IMG/VR virus record: IMGVR_UViG_3300050343_000285 | Span: 124,001 to 188,000 of that record | Length of the DNA: 64,000 bases | Source of the DNA: a virus | Direction: 5' to 3' (one strand) | Shown: piece by piece, positions 35,387 through 44,466 of the stretch | Layout of the letters: every line of letters starts with the position of its first letter | Numbering within the stretch: the first letter of the stretch is position 1 | Position numbers and translations under genes: made by a program | The notes under the pieces: generated by a model | Database searches by the model: none | What the model was told of the DNA's origin: nothing | What the model saw: only the letters and a program-made list of their open reading frames with translations

Positions 35387-37483
35387 TAGAACTCTATCTG
35401 AACGCTCTGGACTGACTGTGCCAACTTCTTTGTCTTCTTAAAGTCTGAGGTAGAATATTCTTTGTCACAGTGATTGATGACTGCATCATACTTGCCTACT
35501 TCTTCTCTTAATTTCTTAGACATTTTTGCAGCCTTACTCTTAAACCATTTGTTAAAGCATACTAGTTAATACCCTGCTTTTGTAGTTTAGATACTGAACT
35601 TTGTTTGATAGCATAGATGTTATATCTACTTGAATAGTAAAGCACCTAAGACATTATCTTTACCTGCTAGACTATAAATCTTATGAATTCGGGATAAGGA
35701 CTAACAGACTTATATCTAGTGATAGGAACATAGATTACTTGTTCAGCATCTTCTAGTCCTTCTACTAGACTATCGCTCAGTTCGCTAAGTTGAGCAGAGT
35801 CATTAAGATTATTGCCGCTAAGATCAGAACACTCATCAGGCTTATTAATCTTTAGAACTTTTTAGCAGAAAGATTTCGTCTTTACTAATCATACCAGCAC
35901 CAGTTCCAGTTCTCCCCTTGGTGCTAGACTGTAGCAGACTACGGTACTCAGAGATATTCTTGACGTTCTCTTCGCCACCAACATCTTTGATAAGTTTAGC
36001 GAAACCCTCACCAGAATCTTCTGCTGGATTTTGAGTGTCAACCATAAGATATGCCATACAATCATTTTGATTACAATATCTAATCGCAATCTTCTTGGCA
36101 GTCTCAGGACTTCTAGTGTCGCAGACAAAGAAGGCTAGAGGATTAGTCTTACGGGTCTTCTCCCAATAATTAGATGATCTACCTTGTAGACTTTCGTGAT
36201 GGATTTTATCTGTAAGATACAACATTCTCTTGGAACGATGACTAGCAGTACGATAATTAATAACATACAACTGTTTATGTTTACCTAATTTATAATCTAA
36301 GTCTTCACCAGCAGACAGATCATGTTTCTTACCTTCTGGATCGACCCATTCTGCACCAGCAGTATATCCACCAGCAATATCAGCCAGCTTATAATATGTT
36401 TGGTAAGCATCTATAAGATTAGTCACACTCTTCAACCTTGGTTGACATATTGCTCTTGAGTTGTAGATAAATATCTTGGGTCTTTTCTCTAAGAGTTTTA
36501 ATAACACCCTTAGTATACTGTAGACCTTCTCTACTAACATCCATCTCTAGTTCACCAATATCGCAGGTGATCTCAAGATATATGCCAGAGTTTAATATCT
36601 CTTTGACTAGTTAGTCCAGTTGTCTACATCAGCTTTCTTAAATGCTCTATTCCATCTTTGGATAGCATCACTCTTTTGCTCTTGTTCTTCTTTGCCGATA
36701 ATTTTATCGGAATCTACTGGGTACGCAATATTACCCATGATAGCCACAATACCAGCACCGGGACTGTTATATGTGCTAGGATATTTGTCATCATTATCAG
36801 ATATTCTACCAACACGCCAGTTAGTCCCTTCTATAATAGTATTATTATGAGAATAAGCATGATTATCAAGAAGTTTACAAGTACCACCTTCAAGAATTGG
36901 CTTAGTCTTAAAGTAATGAAAGATTCTCTTGGACTTTTCAGTAAACTCTTGGAAGTCACTTTGCTTTACTGCAAAACTAATTTCAAGACCATTAGGCTCA
37001 TCAGTATCAGTGACCCCAAATAGACTCAGACTAGGAACTCCGCCTTCATCCATAGCTGCTATGTAATTGTACGCTTTGCCATTGAAGAAAGAAGTTGTGC
37101 TAAAACTTTTAGTGTAAGCAAATGGACTCTTAGAACCAAGACCAAGACAACCAGTAAAATCGTTACTGTCATTCTTGTTACTAGCCCCATAAGTTGTATA
37201 GAGTTCTTCCATATCTTCTTGAGAAATCCAGTACCATAATCTCTCACCGTAAAGTTAGGGTTTGCTTGTGTTGGTAAACTTACTTTAAAGGATTTCTATT
37301 GCCTGATGCAACATGAGCATCATTAGCATTTGTAGACAGTTCACGAATAACTGCCATTACCTTGTCAGAATACAACGAATCTGACAAAATCTTAAACATT
37401 TTACTGGTCTGTGCGATACTGAACTGGTTGCTAGCATCAACACCATTTGAATGAATTTCAACTGTACGATCTGCAAGTTTCAT
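35386..37483 (-). CDS. rIIA: rIIA-like GHKL ATPase, multiple frame breaks
   Basis: The ATG at 37483 follows TTTTGGAGACTAATAG. The ATPase N-box is intact in AVIRELSTNANDAH, and after shifts near 37270 and 37225 the frame reads VRDYGTGISQEDM (Asp-x-Gly-x-Gly motif) and GCLGLGSKSPFAYTKSF. More shifts occur near 36605, 36420 and between 35845 and 35590, where the frame resumes as KWFKSKAAKMSKKL to the stop at 35386. Total span is 2098 bases (about 699 aa), close to T4 rIIA (725 aa). Residues stay conserved across all breaks, so this is either an intact gene with many indel errors or a very recent pseudogene. Confidence 0.75.
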
Positions 37484-37522
37484 CTATTAGTCTCCAAAAG
37501 TTAATTGTCCTGTGATAGCCTA

Positions 37523-37551
37523 AGTATATCATCGGCTATTACTTGTGTCAA
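37523..37551 (-). promoter_or_regulatory. Sigma70-type promoter of the rIIA-rIIB operon
   Basis: Minus strand: -35 TTGACA (37546-37551), 17-base spacer containing GCCGAT, -10 TATACT (37523-37528). A TATCACAGGA leader follows. The -35 box overlaps the stop codon of the preceding gene. Confidence 0.75.
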
Positions 37552-37991
37552 GCATTAATTAAAGTTGGAGTCCAAATTCTATCTGAACATGGCAAAAAAG
37601 GATATTCTAATTCTTCGTCTTCTATTTCAAACCAATCTTCAATATCCATTATTATATGGGTCTTCATCCATCATCATAATGTTCGTAATCTTCAGATTTG
37701 AAAATCTTCATCATTATAAGGACTCCACTCTGTATTATAGTCCTTGATTTCTTGATCTCTCTATTTGTTCTTCTATAATTTCTGCTGCATCTAATATGAT
37801 TTCAAATTCTTGAATTTTATCATGATAATATTGAATTTTTTTTTCTAAATTTTTAAGAATTTTTTTAGATTATCTAGTTGTTTATCTGTCTTTAGCTGTG
37901 ATTCAGCCATTTTTTTTTCTAATAATTTTATCTTATTAGTATTATCTAAATCACATATCAGCCTTTATACTCTTTATATCGCCATTTTCAT
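37548..37991 (-). CDS. Coiled-coil protein with acidic C-terminus, several frame breaks
   Basis: From ATG 37991 (MKMAI) the frame must shift several times. The recoverable pieces in order are KADICDLDNTNKIKLLEKKM, a long Lys/Glu coiled coil (LEKKIQYYHDKIQEFEIIL), and an acidic tail (YNTEWSPYNDEDFQ, then EDWFEIEDEELEY) ending in SDRIWTPTLINA. The span is 444 bases, a multiple of three. No family recognised. The start overlaps the stop of the upstream gene (ATGA). Confidence 0.5.
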
Positions 37992-38249
37992 AATTTTTTT
38001 ATCTTCATATGGTTCGATGCAATACGTCTATAAAACTCTTGTTTTATATTTTCTAATACACCAGTAACAATAGCTATTTTACTATACGAAGTCTCTTTCA
38101 TACATTGCAGTATTAATTCTACTAAAGGTATAGTTAATTTCTCCAGCGATAGATAAAAATTCTTCATTAGACATTTCTTTATTATTATGTATTAAAGAAT
38201 TAATCATATTCTCAATACTGTCATCTAGTTCTATTCTTGCTTTTCTCAT
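37988..38249 (-). CDS. Small helical protein, HTH-like, one frameshift
   Basis: From ATG 38249: MRKARIELDDSIENMINSLI, then a break near 38120 (GAGAAATTAACTATACC), then VELILQCMKETSYSKIAIVTGVLENI and a basic end. The second part resembles a helix-turn-helix (SYSKIAIVTGVLEN as turn and recognition helix). About 87 residues. It overlaps the epimerase stop by 4 bases. Confidence 0.45.
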
Positions 38250-39157
38250 TTATATAAGGCATTATAACTGCTCCACTATCCTTTAATTTAAATTTAGGTT
38301 CCCAGTTTAAAAGTTTCTTAGCTACTGTTATATCAGCCAAAGTTAGATTGTGGTTCTATTCTCTTTTCTCCATATTTTTTATCTTCACCAAACATATCTG
38401 CTATTTCATTTACCGAATAATTTTGACCACTAACCTATATTTATAGGATCACCTAGTCTATTTGCACAACTCATAGCTAATAATATTTGCAGAAATAACA
38501 TCAAATACATGAACAAAATCTCTTTTTTGCTTACCATCATTTACTATGTTTAGTGGCTTCTTTCTATTATAAGATTCAAAGAATATACTTAGAACACTCC
38601 TGTATGCTCCTACCTCTGGTCATTCTACATCCATAGACATTAAAATATCTTAGACATACAGTTTCTATATCATATATTTTAGAATATAATCTGCAATACT
38701 GCTCACCCTGATATTTATTCAGAGCGTAAGGACTTAAAGGCTTTATGCTTTCATTTTCATTTGTAGGAATTGTAGTAGCGTCACCGTAACATGAACAAGA
38801 ACCACTATAAACAAACTTTATAGAATTGTTTTCTTGCCACCTCTAACATTTTAAAATTGTAGAAATTAAATTTGCATTCAGAGTGCCTATAGGATTTTCT
38901 ATAGAATGTTGTACGTTAGGTAATGCTGCCATGTGAAAGATACCGTTAGCATCTTTACAGATTCTATTTAGTTCTTGAGGTAAAGCCATAGCAATATCTT
39001 TGTATATGTAAAAGATTCACGGGCTTTTTCAGATAGATTATCTATATTACCAGTAGAAAGATTATCTAAAATTATAACCTCATGATCTTCAGATCAATAA
39101 TTTATCAACTAAATTTGAGCCAATAAACCCCGCACCACCTGTTACAACATATTTCAT
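38246..39157 (-). CDS. NAD-dependent sugar epimerase/dehydratase (extended SDR), many frame breaks
   Basis: The ATG at 39157 follows GTGAGGATT. Reading across at least eight single-base breaks gives a full extended SDR: VVTGGAGFIGSNLVDK (NAD loop), VIILDNLSTGN, FHMAALPNVQHSIENP, FVYSGSCSCYGD (catalytic Ser), SPYALNKYQGEQYC (catalytic Tyr-x3-Lys), LRYFNVYG, DFVHVFDV and INIGSGQNYSV. This is the layout of UDP-glucose 4-epimerase-like enzymes. The span is exactly 304 codons long, so breaks cancel out. It is a paralogue in function, not sequence, of the intact RmlB-like gene at 40967. Confidence 0.7.
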
Positions 39158-39185
39158 TAAAACATAATCCTCACTAGGCAATAAA

Positions 39186-39720
39186 CTACAGAACAATAAC
39201 ATTGATATTCATGGCGCAGTATGGACATTCTGGCCCCGGTTCTTCAAAACCCCAAGCATTACAGTAGGGAGAAAAACTTTCTTTACCTGTATCTATACAT
39301 ACTAATATATTATTTAATATAACCAATATTTGTCCAATGACAATCCCAAAATTTTAATCCTGTTTTTTCTTTTATCTCATCTACTAAGATCTTGTAGTTT
39401 TACATAAGGCGTTTCGTCTATATCTAACAATATAGCTTTTTCTGTAACATAGCCCCAAGAGGTCACAGTTTCCTTCTGGAGTCCAATATTTTAAAAGTTC
39501 TGGGTCGAAGGAGTATGGAATTTTACACAGGTCTGTGGCGACCCTCGGAGCAAGATCAAATGCGGCTAATTTTAGCTGATTACTCTAGAGATTCTGATGC
39601 TCTGTTTTTTGTCTTAAAACTTTTAAATCCTAGATTATTTTCTCCTCTGATGGGCATAAAGTCACAATACCCACCAGAGTCACACCAACTCATATCAACC
39701 AAATAATCGTTATTTACCAT
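39186..39720 (-). CDS. Hypothetical protein, about 178 aa, several frame breaks
   Basis: Reads MVNNDYLVDMSWCDSGGYCD from ATG 39720, then shifts about four times: LAAFDLAPRVATDLCKIPYS, WGYVTEKAILLDIDETPYVK, FWDCHWTNIGYI and a C-terminal CNAWGFEEPGPECPYCAMN. The last part could bind a metal through Cys. The LLDIDETPY segment slightly resembles a HAD nucleophile (DxD) but this is weak. Its start overlaps the small membrane gene upstream by 11 bases. Confidence 0.45.
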
Positions 39721-39904
39721 TTACATTCCTGTATTCTTCATCAGTCCACATTTTGTAGACCAAATAAAAATCTCTAGGTTTCCATTGTCTAACTTTTTCC
39801 ATATCGGATACTTCTCCCCTTGGAACAGAGAGAAGCATTACTAGATATACAAAAATTAACCCAATAATAATCCAACAACTTTTATCTTTAATTAGTCTCT
39901 CCAC
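39710..39904 (-). CDS. Small single-span membrane protein
   Basis: One hydrophobic segment (CWIIIGLIFVYLVMLLSV) and a charged tail. The start is uncertain: the first ATG at 39934 overlaps the pilin gene by 47 bases; a GTG at 39904 overlaps by 17; an ATT following GGAGAGACTA would give the shortest overlap. Placed directly after the pilin-like gene, so it may help its export or assembly (inference). Confidence 0.45.
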   Translation of the reverse strand: MERLIKDKSCWIIIGLIFVYLVMLLSVPRGEVSDMEKVRQWKPRDFYLVYKMWTDEEYRNVNGK

Positions 39905-40853
39905 CCGCCCTAGTAAGTAAAGCAGCAAAGACACTCAGGTCAACATTCTCATTAATAGTTCTGACAGAACCATCAGCATAACAAGCATTCATAATACCGG
40001 GATGAAAACTAAATGCTTCACCATTATTAGTCACTCCAAAAGGAATATTACCAGCACAATTCTTACACTTGTCTCCATTACTATCCATGCCATCTAACTT
40101 AAATGGCCCAACACTATCTGCCCACCCAATACACTGATTAGTAGCACCAGTAGGAGTTGAGCCATTATTAGTGTCTGCCTTATAAGTATCGGGCCTACTT
40201 CCACACTCCACAATTAATAAAGTGTTAGAAAACCCATCTCTTATATGAGCATCTCTAGTTACTGCATCTTTTATCAGGCAACCTTCATTCCTGTCTTTTG
40301 CTGCGTAAATATCAGAAGTAGCAGGAAATACTTTACTCTTAATGCCTGTAAATGTCTCGTAGTCTGTATAACCAAGATTATTAGGATTCATAGTTGTAGC
40401 GGCACTATCGTCATCTCTAGTAGGGCCATCCACGCTAGCATAACCACCATTAGGAGGCATAGCAGAAGGACATTTAAATACGGATAAGTTTGCACCTAAT
40501 ACTGTAGTATTTTGTTCCCACCAATGTTTACTAAAATCATATTGATCTGCTATCGCTCCTTGTTCCATCTGCGATAGTAGTGAGGCTCTCCAACTATGCT
40601 CTGTACCTGAACGATTACCAGTGGTAGATTTACCAGCAGAATCAATCGTCCAAGAAGCAGCGGGAAAGTATCTTTGTGAGTCCATGCTTGTATGTGCTGC
40701 TAAACCTTGTTGTTTTAAATTATTAGCACATGACATCCTCCTCGCTGCTTCTCTGGCAGATTGAACAGCAGGTAATAATAATCCTACTAAAACACCTATA
40801 ATTGCAATAACAACTAATAATTCGATCAGTGTGAATCCGGTTTTTTTGCTCAT
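39888..40853 (-). CDS. DUF1559 prepilin-like protein (Planctomycetota type)
   Basis: 321 residues. The type IV pilin/pseudopilin N-terminus is perfect: KKTGFTLIELLVVIAIIGVL, cleaved before Phe by a prepilin peptidase, with Glu at mature position 5. AREAARRMSCANNLKQ follows as in DUF1559. The C-terminus has the family's H-x9-D-G motif (FHPGIMNACYADGSVR). DUF1559 proteins are highly amplified in Planctomycetota and rare elsewhere; carriage on a phage-like genome suggests capture from such a host. It could form or decorate a host-type pseudopilus. The neighbouring genes are not pilus genes. Confidence 0.92.
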   Translation of the reverse strand: MSKKTGFTLIELLVVIAIIGVLVGLLLPAVQSAREAARRMSCANNLKQQGLAAHTSMDSQRYFPAASWTIDSAGKSTTGNRSGTEHSWRASLLSQMEQGAIADQYDFSKHWWEQNTTVLGANLSVFKCPSAMPPNGGYASVDGPTRDDDSAATTMNPNNLGYTDYETFTGIKSKVFPATSDIYAAKDRNEGCLIKDAVTRDAHIRDGFSNTLLIVECGSRPDTYKADTNNGSTPTGATNQCIGWADSVGPFKLDGMDSNGDKCKNCAGNIPFGVTNNGEAFSFHPGIMNACYADGSVRTINENVDLSVFAALLTRAGGETN

Positions 40854-40966
40854 GTTTTTGCCTTAAAATAATAAATGGGACAATAGGTAGAATACTCACA
40901 TTGAGTACATTTAATAATTTATTATACTCATTTCGGCAGTGTATAAATGTTAGAAGTTTGTTAGCA

Positions 40967-42001
40967 TTATTTATTCTCAAATAACCATCTATTATTCTTT
41001 AAAGTCCAATCTACTACTTCTGAAAGCCTATCTTTAACAGGGTTCGGTTTCCATCCCATTTGTTCCATTTTACTACCATCTAAAGCATAACGCAAGTCAT
41101 GCCCCGGTCTAGCACTATGGAAATCTACCATTTCATAAATTAATTCTTTATTTTGGCAACCTGCAATAATTTTAGCCAGTTGCAGATTGTTTAATTCTTC
41201 TGCTCCAACAATATTAAATTTATGGCATTTAGCACCACCAAAATCATTATTCTTTAATTTAGACTCGTCGTAGTTCATTAGAAACCATACAGCATCAGCA
41301 ACATCTTTTGCATGAATATAATGTCTTGATCCCGCTTTGGTTTTCTCTGCATTGCTATGTATAGTCACTTTTTGTTTATCCCTACTTTTTTTTATACACA
41401 TAGGTATAAATTTTTCTGGATGCTGTCTTTCGCCAAATACATTCATAGTATGAGTTATATAGCATGGTAATCCATAGGTATTTTCATAAGAGACTACAAG
41501 TTCTTCTCCACCTGCTTTGCTCGCACTATAAGGATTTGTAGAATTATATCTATCGTTTTCTTTGTATTTTATACCTTCTGGTGCAGGGCCGAAGATTTCG
41601 TCAGTAGAAAAATAAATAAATCTTTTAAGATTTTCACATTTTCTAGCATAATCTAAAATATTTACTGTACCTACAACATTATCTAATACAAAATCCATAG
41701 GATTTTCAATACTTCTATCTACATGACTACCAGCCGCCATATGTGCAATATAATTAATATCGCCTAAACTAGAAACTATCTGAGAGTTAATTTCTGCTTT
41801 TAGATCATGGAATATAGTTTTGACCCTATGCCTATTAGACCCTTGCAAATGATTTGTAACTTCGTGTAGCCTATTAAGGTTCCCACTATAGTCTAGTCTG
41901 TCTAAAGTTAAGACATTATAATCAGTGTTTTGCAACAAGTATTCGATAAAGTGATGAGCAATAAATCCAGCACCACCAGTAATTAGTATATTTTTTCTCA
42001 T
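40967..42001 (-). CDS. dTDP-glucose 4,6-dehydratase-like (RmlB type)
   Basis: 344 residues, intact. ILITGGAGFIAHHFIEYLL (NAD loop), MAAGSHVDRSIENP, YFSTDEIFGPAPEG (Thr-Asp-Glu catalytic set), NPYSASKAGGEELV (Tyr-x3-Lys), RYIHAKDVADA-like RHYIHAKDV and SARPGHDLRYALD, which is the nucleotide-sugar signature of RmlB. It converts dTDP-glucose (or a related sugar nucleotide) to a 4-keto-6-deoxy sugar. No RmlA/C/D homologue is obvious nearby, though the cupin at 28808 and the nucleotidyltransferase at 17676 could act with it. Confidence 0.9.
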   Translation of the reverse strand: MRKNILITGGAGFIAHHFIEYLLQNTDYNVLTLDRLDYSGNLNRLHEVTNHLQGSNRHRVKTIFHDLKAEINSQIVSSLGDINYIAHMAAGSHVDRSIENPMDFVLDNVVGTVNILDYARKCENLKRFIYFSTDEIFGPAPEGIKYKENDRYNSTNPYSASKAGGEELVVSYENTYGLPCYITHTMNVFGERQHPEKFIPMCIKKSRDKQKVTIHSNAEKTKAGSRHYIHAKDVADAVWFLMNYDESKLKNNDFGGAKCHKFNIVGAEELNNLQLAKIIAGCQNKELIYEMVDFHSARPGHDLRYALDGSKMEQMGWKPNPVKDRLSEVVDWTLKNNRWLFENK

Positions 42002-42006
42002 AATTT

Positions 42007-42324
42007 TTAAAATGAATAGATATAAACTGGAACCCCTGTAAGTTCTTGTATAAAAGTAGATGCATCTTTTGGATTATAAAAATCGCCTATTGCTTTTTTT
42101 GTTTTATTTTTATTCTTGTAAACACCAAATACTCTATAAAAAGGTTGATCTATAGAGAGTTCATCAGCATTTAAAAATTCTTCTGCTGTTCTTACTTCTT
42201 CTATTATAGTACCTCCTTCATAATCAGAAATTTCTCTACAGGTAATAATTTCAAAACCCTTAAAGTATGAGTCTTTATATGGATTTAAAGTGTAAGAATT
42301 AATTAATTTGCCGTCAAAACTCAT
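42007..42324 (-). CDS. Hypothetical protein, 105 aa
   Basis: A beta-rich protein with no recognisable domain; segments FKGFEIITCREI, FYRVFGVYKNKNKTKKAIGD and TGVPVYIYSF. It lies between the tRNA and the RmlB-like gene. ATG preceded by AAGGATC. Function unknown. Confidence 0.5.
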   Translation of the reverse strand: MSFDGKLINSYTLNPYKDSYFKGFEIITCREISDYEGGTIIEEVRTAEEFLNADELSIDQPFYRVFGVYKNKNKTKKAIGDFYNPKDASTFIQELTGVPVYIYSF

Positions 42325-42357
42325 GGATGATCCTTAAATGTTAGATTGATTAATAAG

Positions 42358-42430
42358 TAGGGCAGGCGGGAGTCGAACCCGCACTGTATGGATTTTAAGT
42401 CCATTGTCTCTGCCTTTGGACTACTACCCC
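42358..42430 (-). tRNA. tRNA-Leu(UAA)-like with a short variable loop
   Basis: A 73-nucleotide cloverleaf: acceptor GGGGTAG/CTGCCCT (two G-U wobbles), D-arm GTC...GAC with AAAGGCA in the loop, anticodon stem ATGGA/TCCAT with loop CTTAAAA (anticodon TAA), 5-base variable loop ACAGT, and T-arm GCGGG-TTCGACT-CCCGC, discriminator A. No CCA is encoded. UAA reads UUA (Leu), yet bacterial tRNA-Leu normally has a long variable arm, so identity needs testing. UUA is abundant in this AT-rich genome. Confidence 0.85.
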
Positions 42431-42438
42431 TCATTTAT

Positions 42439-42723
42439 TTACATACTGTTATGATGGGTTTTAAGTCTGTTAACAATTTCTACCATATTGTCAGTATTAT
42501 CTTCTGTTTTTTTTCTTTGTTTTCTGTCCATTTCTGGCAATTCTATATCTCTTTGCAGTAATATTTTTTTTACTCTAAGATATCTCGCTACCGTGGATGG
42601 TAATTTCTGACCAGTTTTTTCTGATATTTCAGCATATGTTTTGCTGGAATAAACTGCTTTTAAAAATTGCTCATCGCTACATCTAACTCTTTGTTGTTTT
42701 TGAGTCATAATTACTTTTCCCAT
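42439..42723 (-). CDS. Small HTH DNA-binding protein, 94 aa
   Basis: The central segment (FLKAVYSSKTYAEISEKTG, then LPSTVARYLRVKK) is a helix-turn-helix: TYAEISEKTGQKLPSTVARYL. Basic C-terminal part. TTGGAGAAGAT before the ATG is a strong ribosome binding site, and a sigma70-type promoter lies just upstream. A regulator is likely; target unknown. Confidence 0.65.
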   Translation of the reverse strand: MGKVIMTQKQQRVRCSDEQFLKAVYSSKTYAEISEKTGQKLPSTVARYLRVKKILLQRDIELPEMDRKQRKKTEDNTDNMVEIVNRLKTHHNSM

Positions 42724-42772
42724 ATCTTCTCCAATTTATAATTAATGCAAATCTAATTCCGTAACTTAACAG

Positions 42773-42801
42773 ATTATACAATACAGTATCGTCTATGTCA
42801 A
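42773..42801 (-). promoter_or_regulatory. Sigma70-type promoter
   Basis: Minus strand: -35 TTGACA (42796-42801), 17-base spacer, -10 TATAAT (42773-42778). It drives the HTH gene at 42723 and probably the tRNA behind it. Confidence 0.7.
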
Positions 42802-42817
42802 TAGTATAACTTTAATT

Positions 42818-43207
42818 TTATCCACCGAAGCAAACACACCAGTAAGGAGTATAATTATCTGAGTAAGCAAATCCGCAACCTATATCGGTAAAAGAGGTAT
42901 TCATTATATTTCTTCGATGACCGGGACTCCATAACCAAGTTTTCATTACCGATTCTTCATCCTTTTGTCCGTATGCTATATTTTCACCAATATACTTAAA
43001 TCCTATTAATTTTATATCAGATAATTTACTATGTTTCAATCTTTCTTTTTTAGCCATCAATTCTGTATAATCTTGGGAATATCTCATTAACTCTTCATTT
43101 ATATTTAGATTATTAATAGCCCACATCCAAGAATTACTACCTCTAGCATCATTATGTAGTTGAACTAATTGTTTCATACTTGGGAATCTAAAGTGTCTAT
43201 TTCTCAT
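42818..43207 (-). CDS. CAP-domain (SCP/PR-1-like) protein
   Basis: 129 residues: LVQLHNDARGSNSWMW, then HSKLSDI, GENIAYGQ and WLWSPGHRRNIMNTSFTDIGCGFA, which are the ordered CAP signatures (HNxxR, GEN, W..SPGHRxNI). No signal peptide is visible from this start; it follows an exported protein gene by a 4-base overlap. CAP proteins are usually extracellular and bind lipids, glycans or act as nuclease-like or protease-like factors. Confidence 0.85.
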   Translation of the reverse strand: MRNRHFRFPSMKQLVQLHNDARGSNSWMWAINNLNINEELMRYSQDYTELMAKKERLKHSKLSDIKLIGFKYIGENIAYGQKDEESVMKTWLWSPGHRRNIMNTSFTDIGCGFAYSDNYTPYWCVCFGG

Positions 43208-44010
43208 CTTAAAAATACTCCGTTAAATTCTTGATGAATAAATTTCCTCATACCATTACAATCTTTATGTGCTTGCAAATTGTGTATAATATCATTCTGG
43301 TTATTTGAACGAAATATATCTTTACCTTCAAAGAAAACCTTTTCTGCTTTATTGAGAAATAATATCATACAATTTTTAAAATTATGATTTTCTTGCCAAT
43401 AATTACTATCTATTTCTTTAATAGCCATAGATAATGCTATACAATATACGCTAAATTCTAAAGAACCAGAAACATTATCAAAATTTGTTTTAATATTAAC
43501 GCCTTGATTATGATCGTCTACACTTGATTCTGCACCACCAATATAAGCACTCCATTCATCAACGGGGTATAAAGCCACACTATTCCATGATTTTTTTTGA
43601 GACACAAAATATAAATTGTATCTATACCCTTTGACCGATTGGGGTATGTACGGAATAATATCATTCATTGTTATATTAGGTTCTTGAATCCAGACGGCTC
43701 TACCATGACCTACAAAAAATGCCCTATAACCTTTTCTTAAATTACTTATGGCATTATTAATTCCATGTATAGTTTCATGAACATTAGTACTTCTACCGTG
43801 TTTATTGCCAAAAGGTTTAGCAAAATAAGATATTGCTTGATTATATACCGAATCTTTTTTTAAATTCTTCTTATCTTCTAATTCAAAAATATTTAATTCG
43901 ATAGGGGTTGATCTAAATCCTTCTGGTATTTTAATAGATTTAATGGTTTGCGCTTCTGTATATACATTGAAATATAAAAGAGCAAAAATTAAAGCAGACC
44001 ATTTAGCCAT
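43204..44010 (-). CDS. Exported putative zinc metalloprotease with HETIH motif
   Basis: 268 residues with an N-terminal signal peptide (KWSALIFALLYFNVYTEA). VHETIHGINNAI contains HExxH (HETIH), the zinc-binding core of zincin peptidases, and an Asp-Glu-Trp-Ser-Ala-Tyr stretch (VDEWSAYIGGAE) about 75 residues later could give the third ligand as in gluzincins. GYRAFFVGHGRAVWIQEP is conserved-looking. No exact peptidase family is recognised. It could act on the host envelope. It overlaps the thioredoxin-like gene by 22 bases. Confidence 0.6.
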   Translation of the reverse strand: MAKWSALIFALLYFNVYTEAQTIKSIKIPEGFRSTPIELNIFELEDKKNLKKDSVYNQAISYFAKPFGNKHGRSTNVHETIHGINNAISNLRKGYRAFFVGHGRAVWIQEPNITMNDIIPYIPQSVKGYRYNLYFVSQKKSWNSVALYPVDEWSAYIGGAESSVDDHNQGVNIKTNFDNVSGSLEFSVYCIALSMAIKEIDSNYWQENHNFKNCMILFLNKAEKVFFEGKDIFRSNNQNDIIHNLQAHKDCNGMRKFIHQEFNGVFLR

Positions 44011-44462
44011 AAGTCGTATCCTTTTTTACTATATCCAATCTTCCTGTTGTTTTCTTTTCCCTTTTTAATGAAAACTGATGTTGGTAAACTTCTAGGCTTG
44101 AAACGAGATATTATATTTTTATTGTTTTTATTATCAGTATCAATAAAACAAATAATAAATTTTTGTATTTTTAATACTTTGATATCTTTTTTTAAATCTT
44201 GACAATAAGGACACCAATCAGCACCAAATACAACAATCATGTTCATGTCATACTTACTAGATAATTCTGTGGCTTTACTAAAATCGTCATAGATAAAGTT
44301 TGTTTTTAATTTATCTGGTATGATAGTAGGTACAATGGGATCGACAATAGGATTAACGATAGGGTTATTGTCAATAGATATATCTGCACTATTACATCTA
44401 TTTATAGATATACCAATAAGAATTAATAATATAATATATAGATATTTTTGAGAGAACATCAC
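43989..44462 (-). CDS. Exported thioredoxin-like protein
   Basis: 157 residues: hydrophobic N-terminus (YLYIILLILIGISINRC), which may be a lipoprotein-type or ordinary signal, followed by a Pro/Ile-rich linker and a thioredoxin domain with VVFGADWCPYCQDLKKD as active site and FKPRSLPTSVFI as the cis-Pro region. It may supply or repair disulfides in exported proteins such as the Cys-rich giant protein; this is inference. Confidence 0.85.
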   Translation of the reverse strand: MMFSQKYLYIILLILIGISINRCNSADISIDNNPIVNPIVDPIVPTIIPDKLKTNFIYDDFSKATELSSKYDMNMIVVFGADWCPYCQDLKKDIKVLKIQKFIICFIDTDNKNNKNIISRFKPRSLPTSVFIKKGKENNRKIGYSKKGYDLWLNGLL

Positions 44463-44466
44463 ACAC

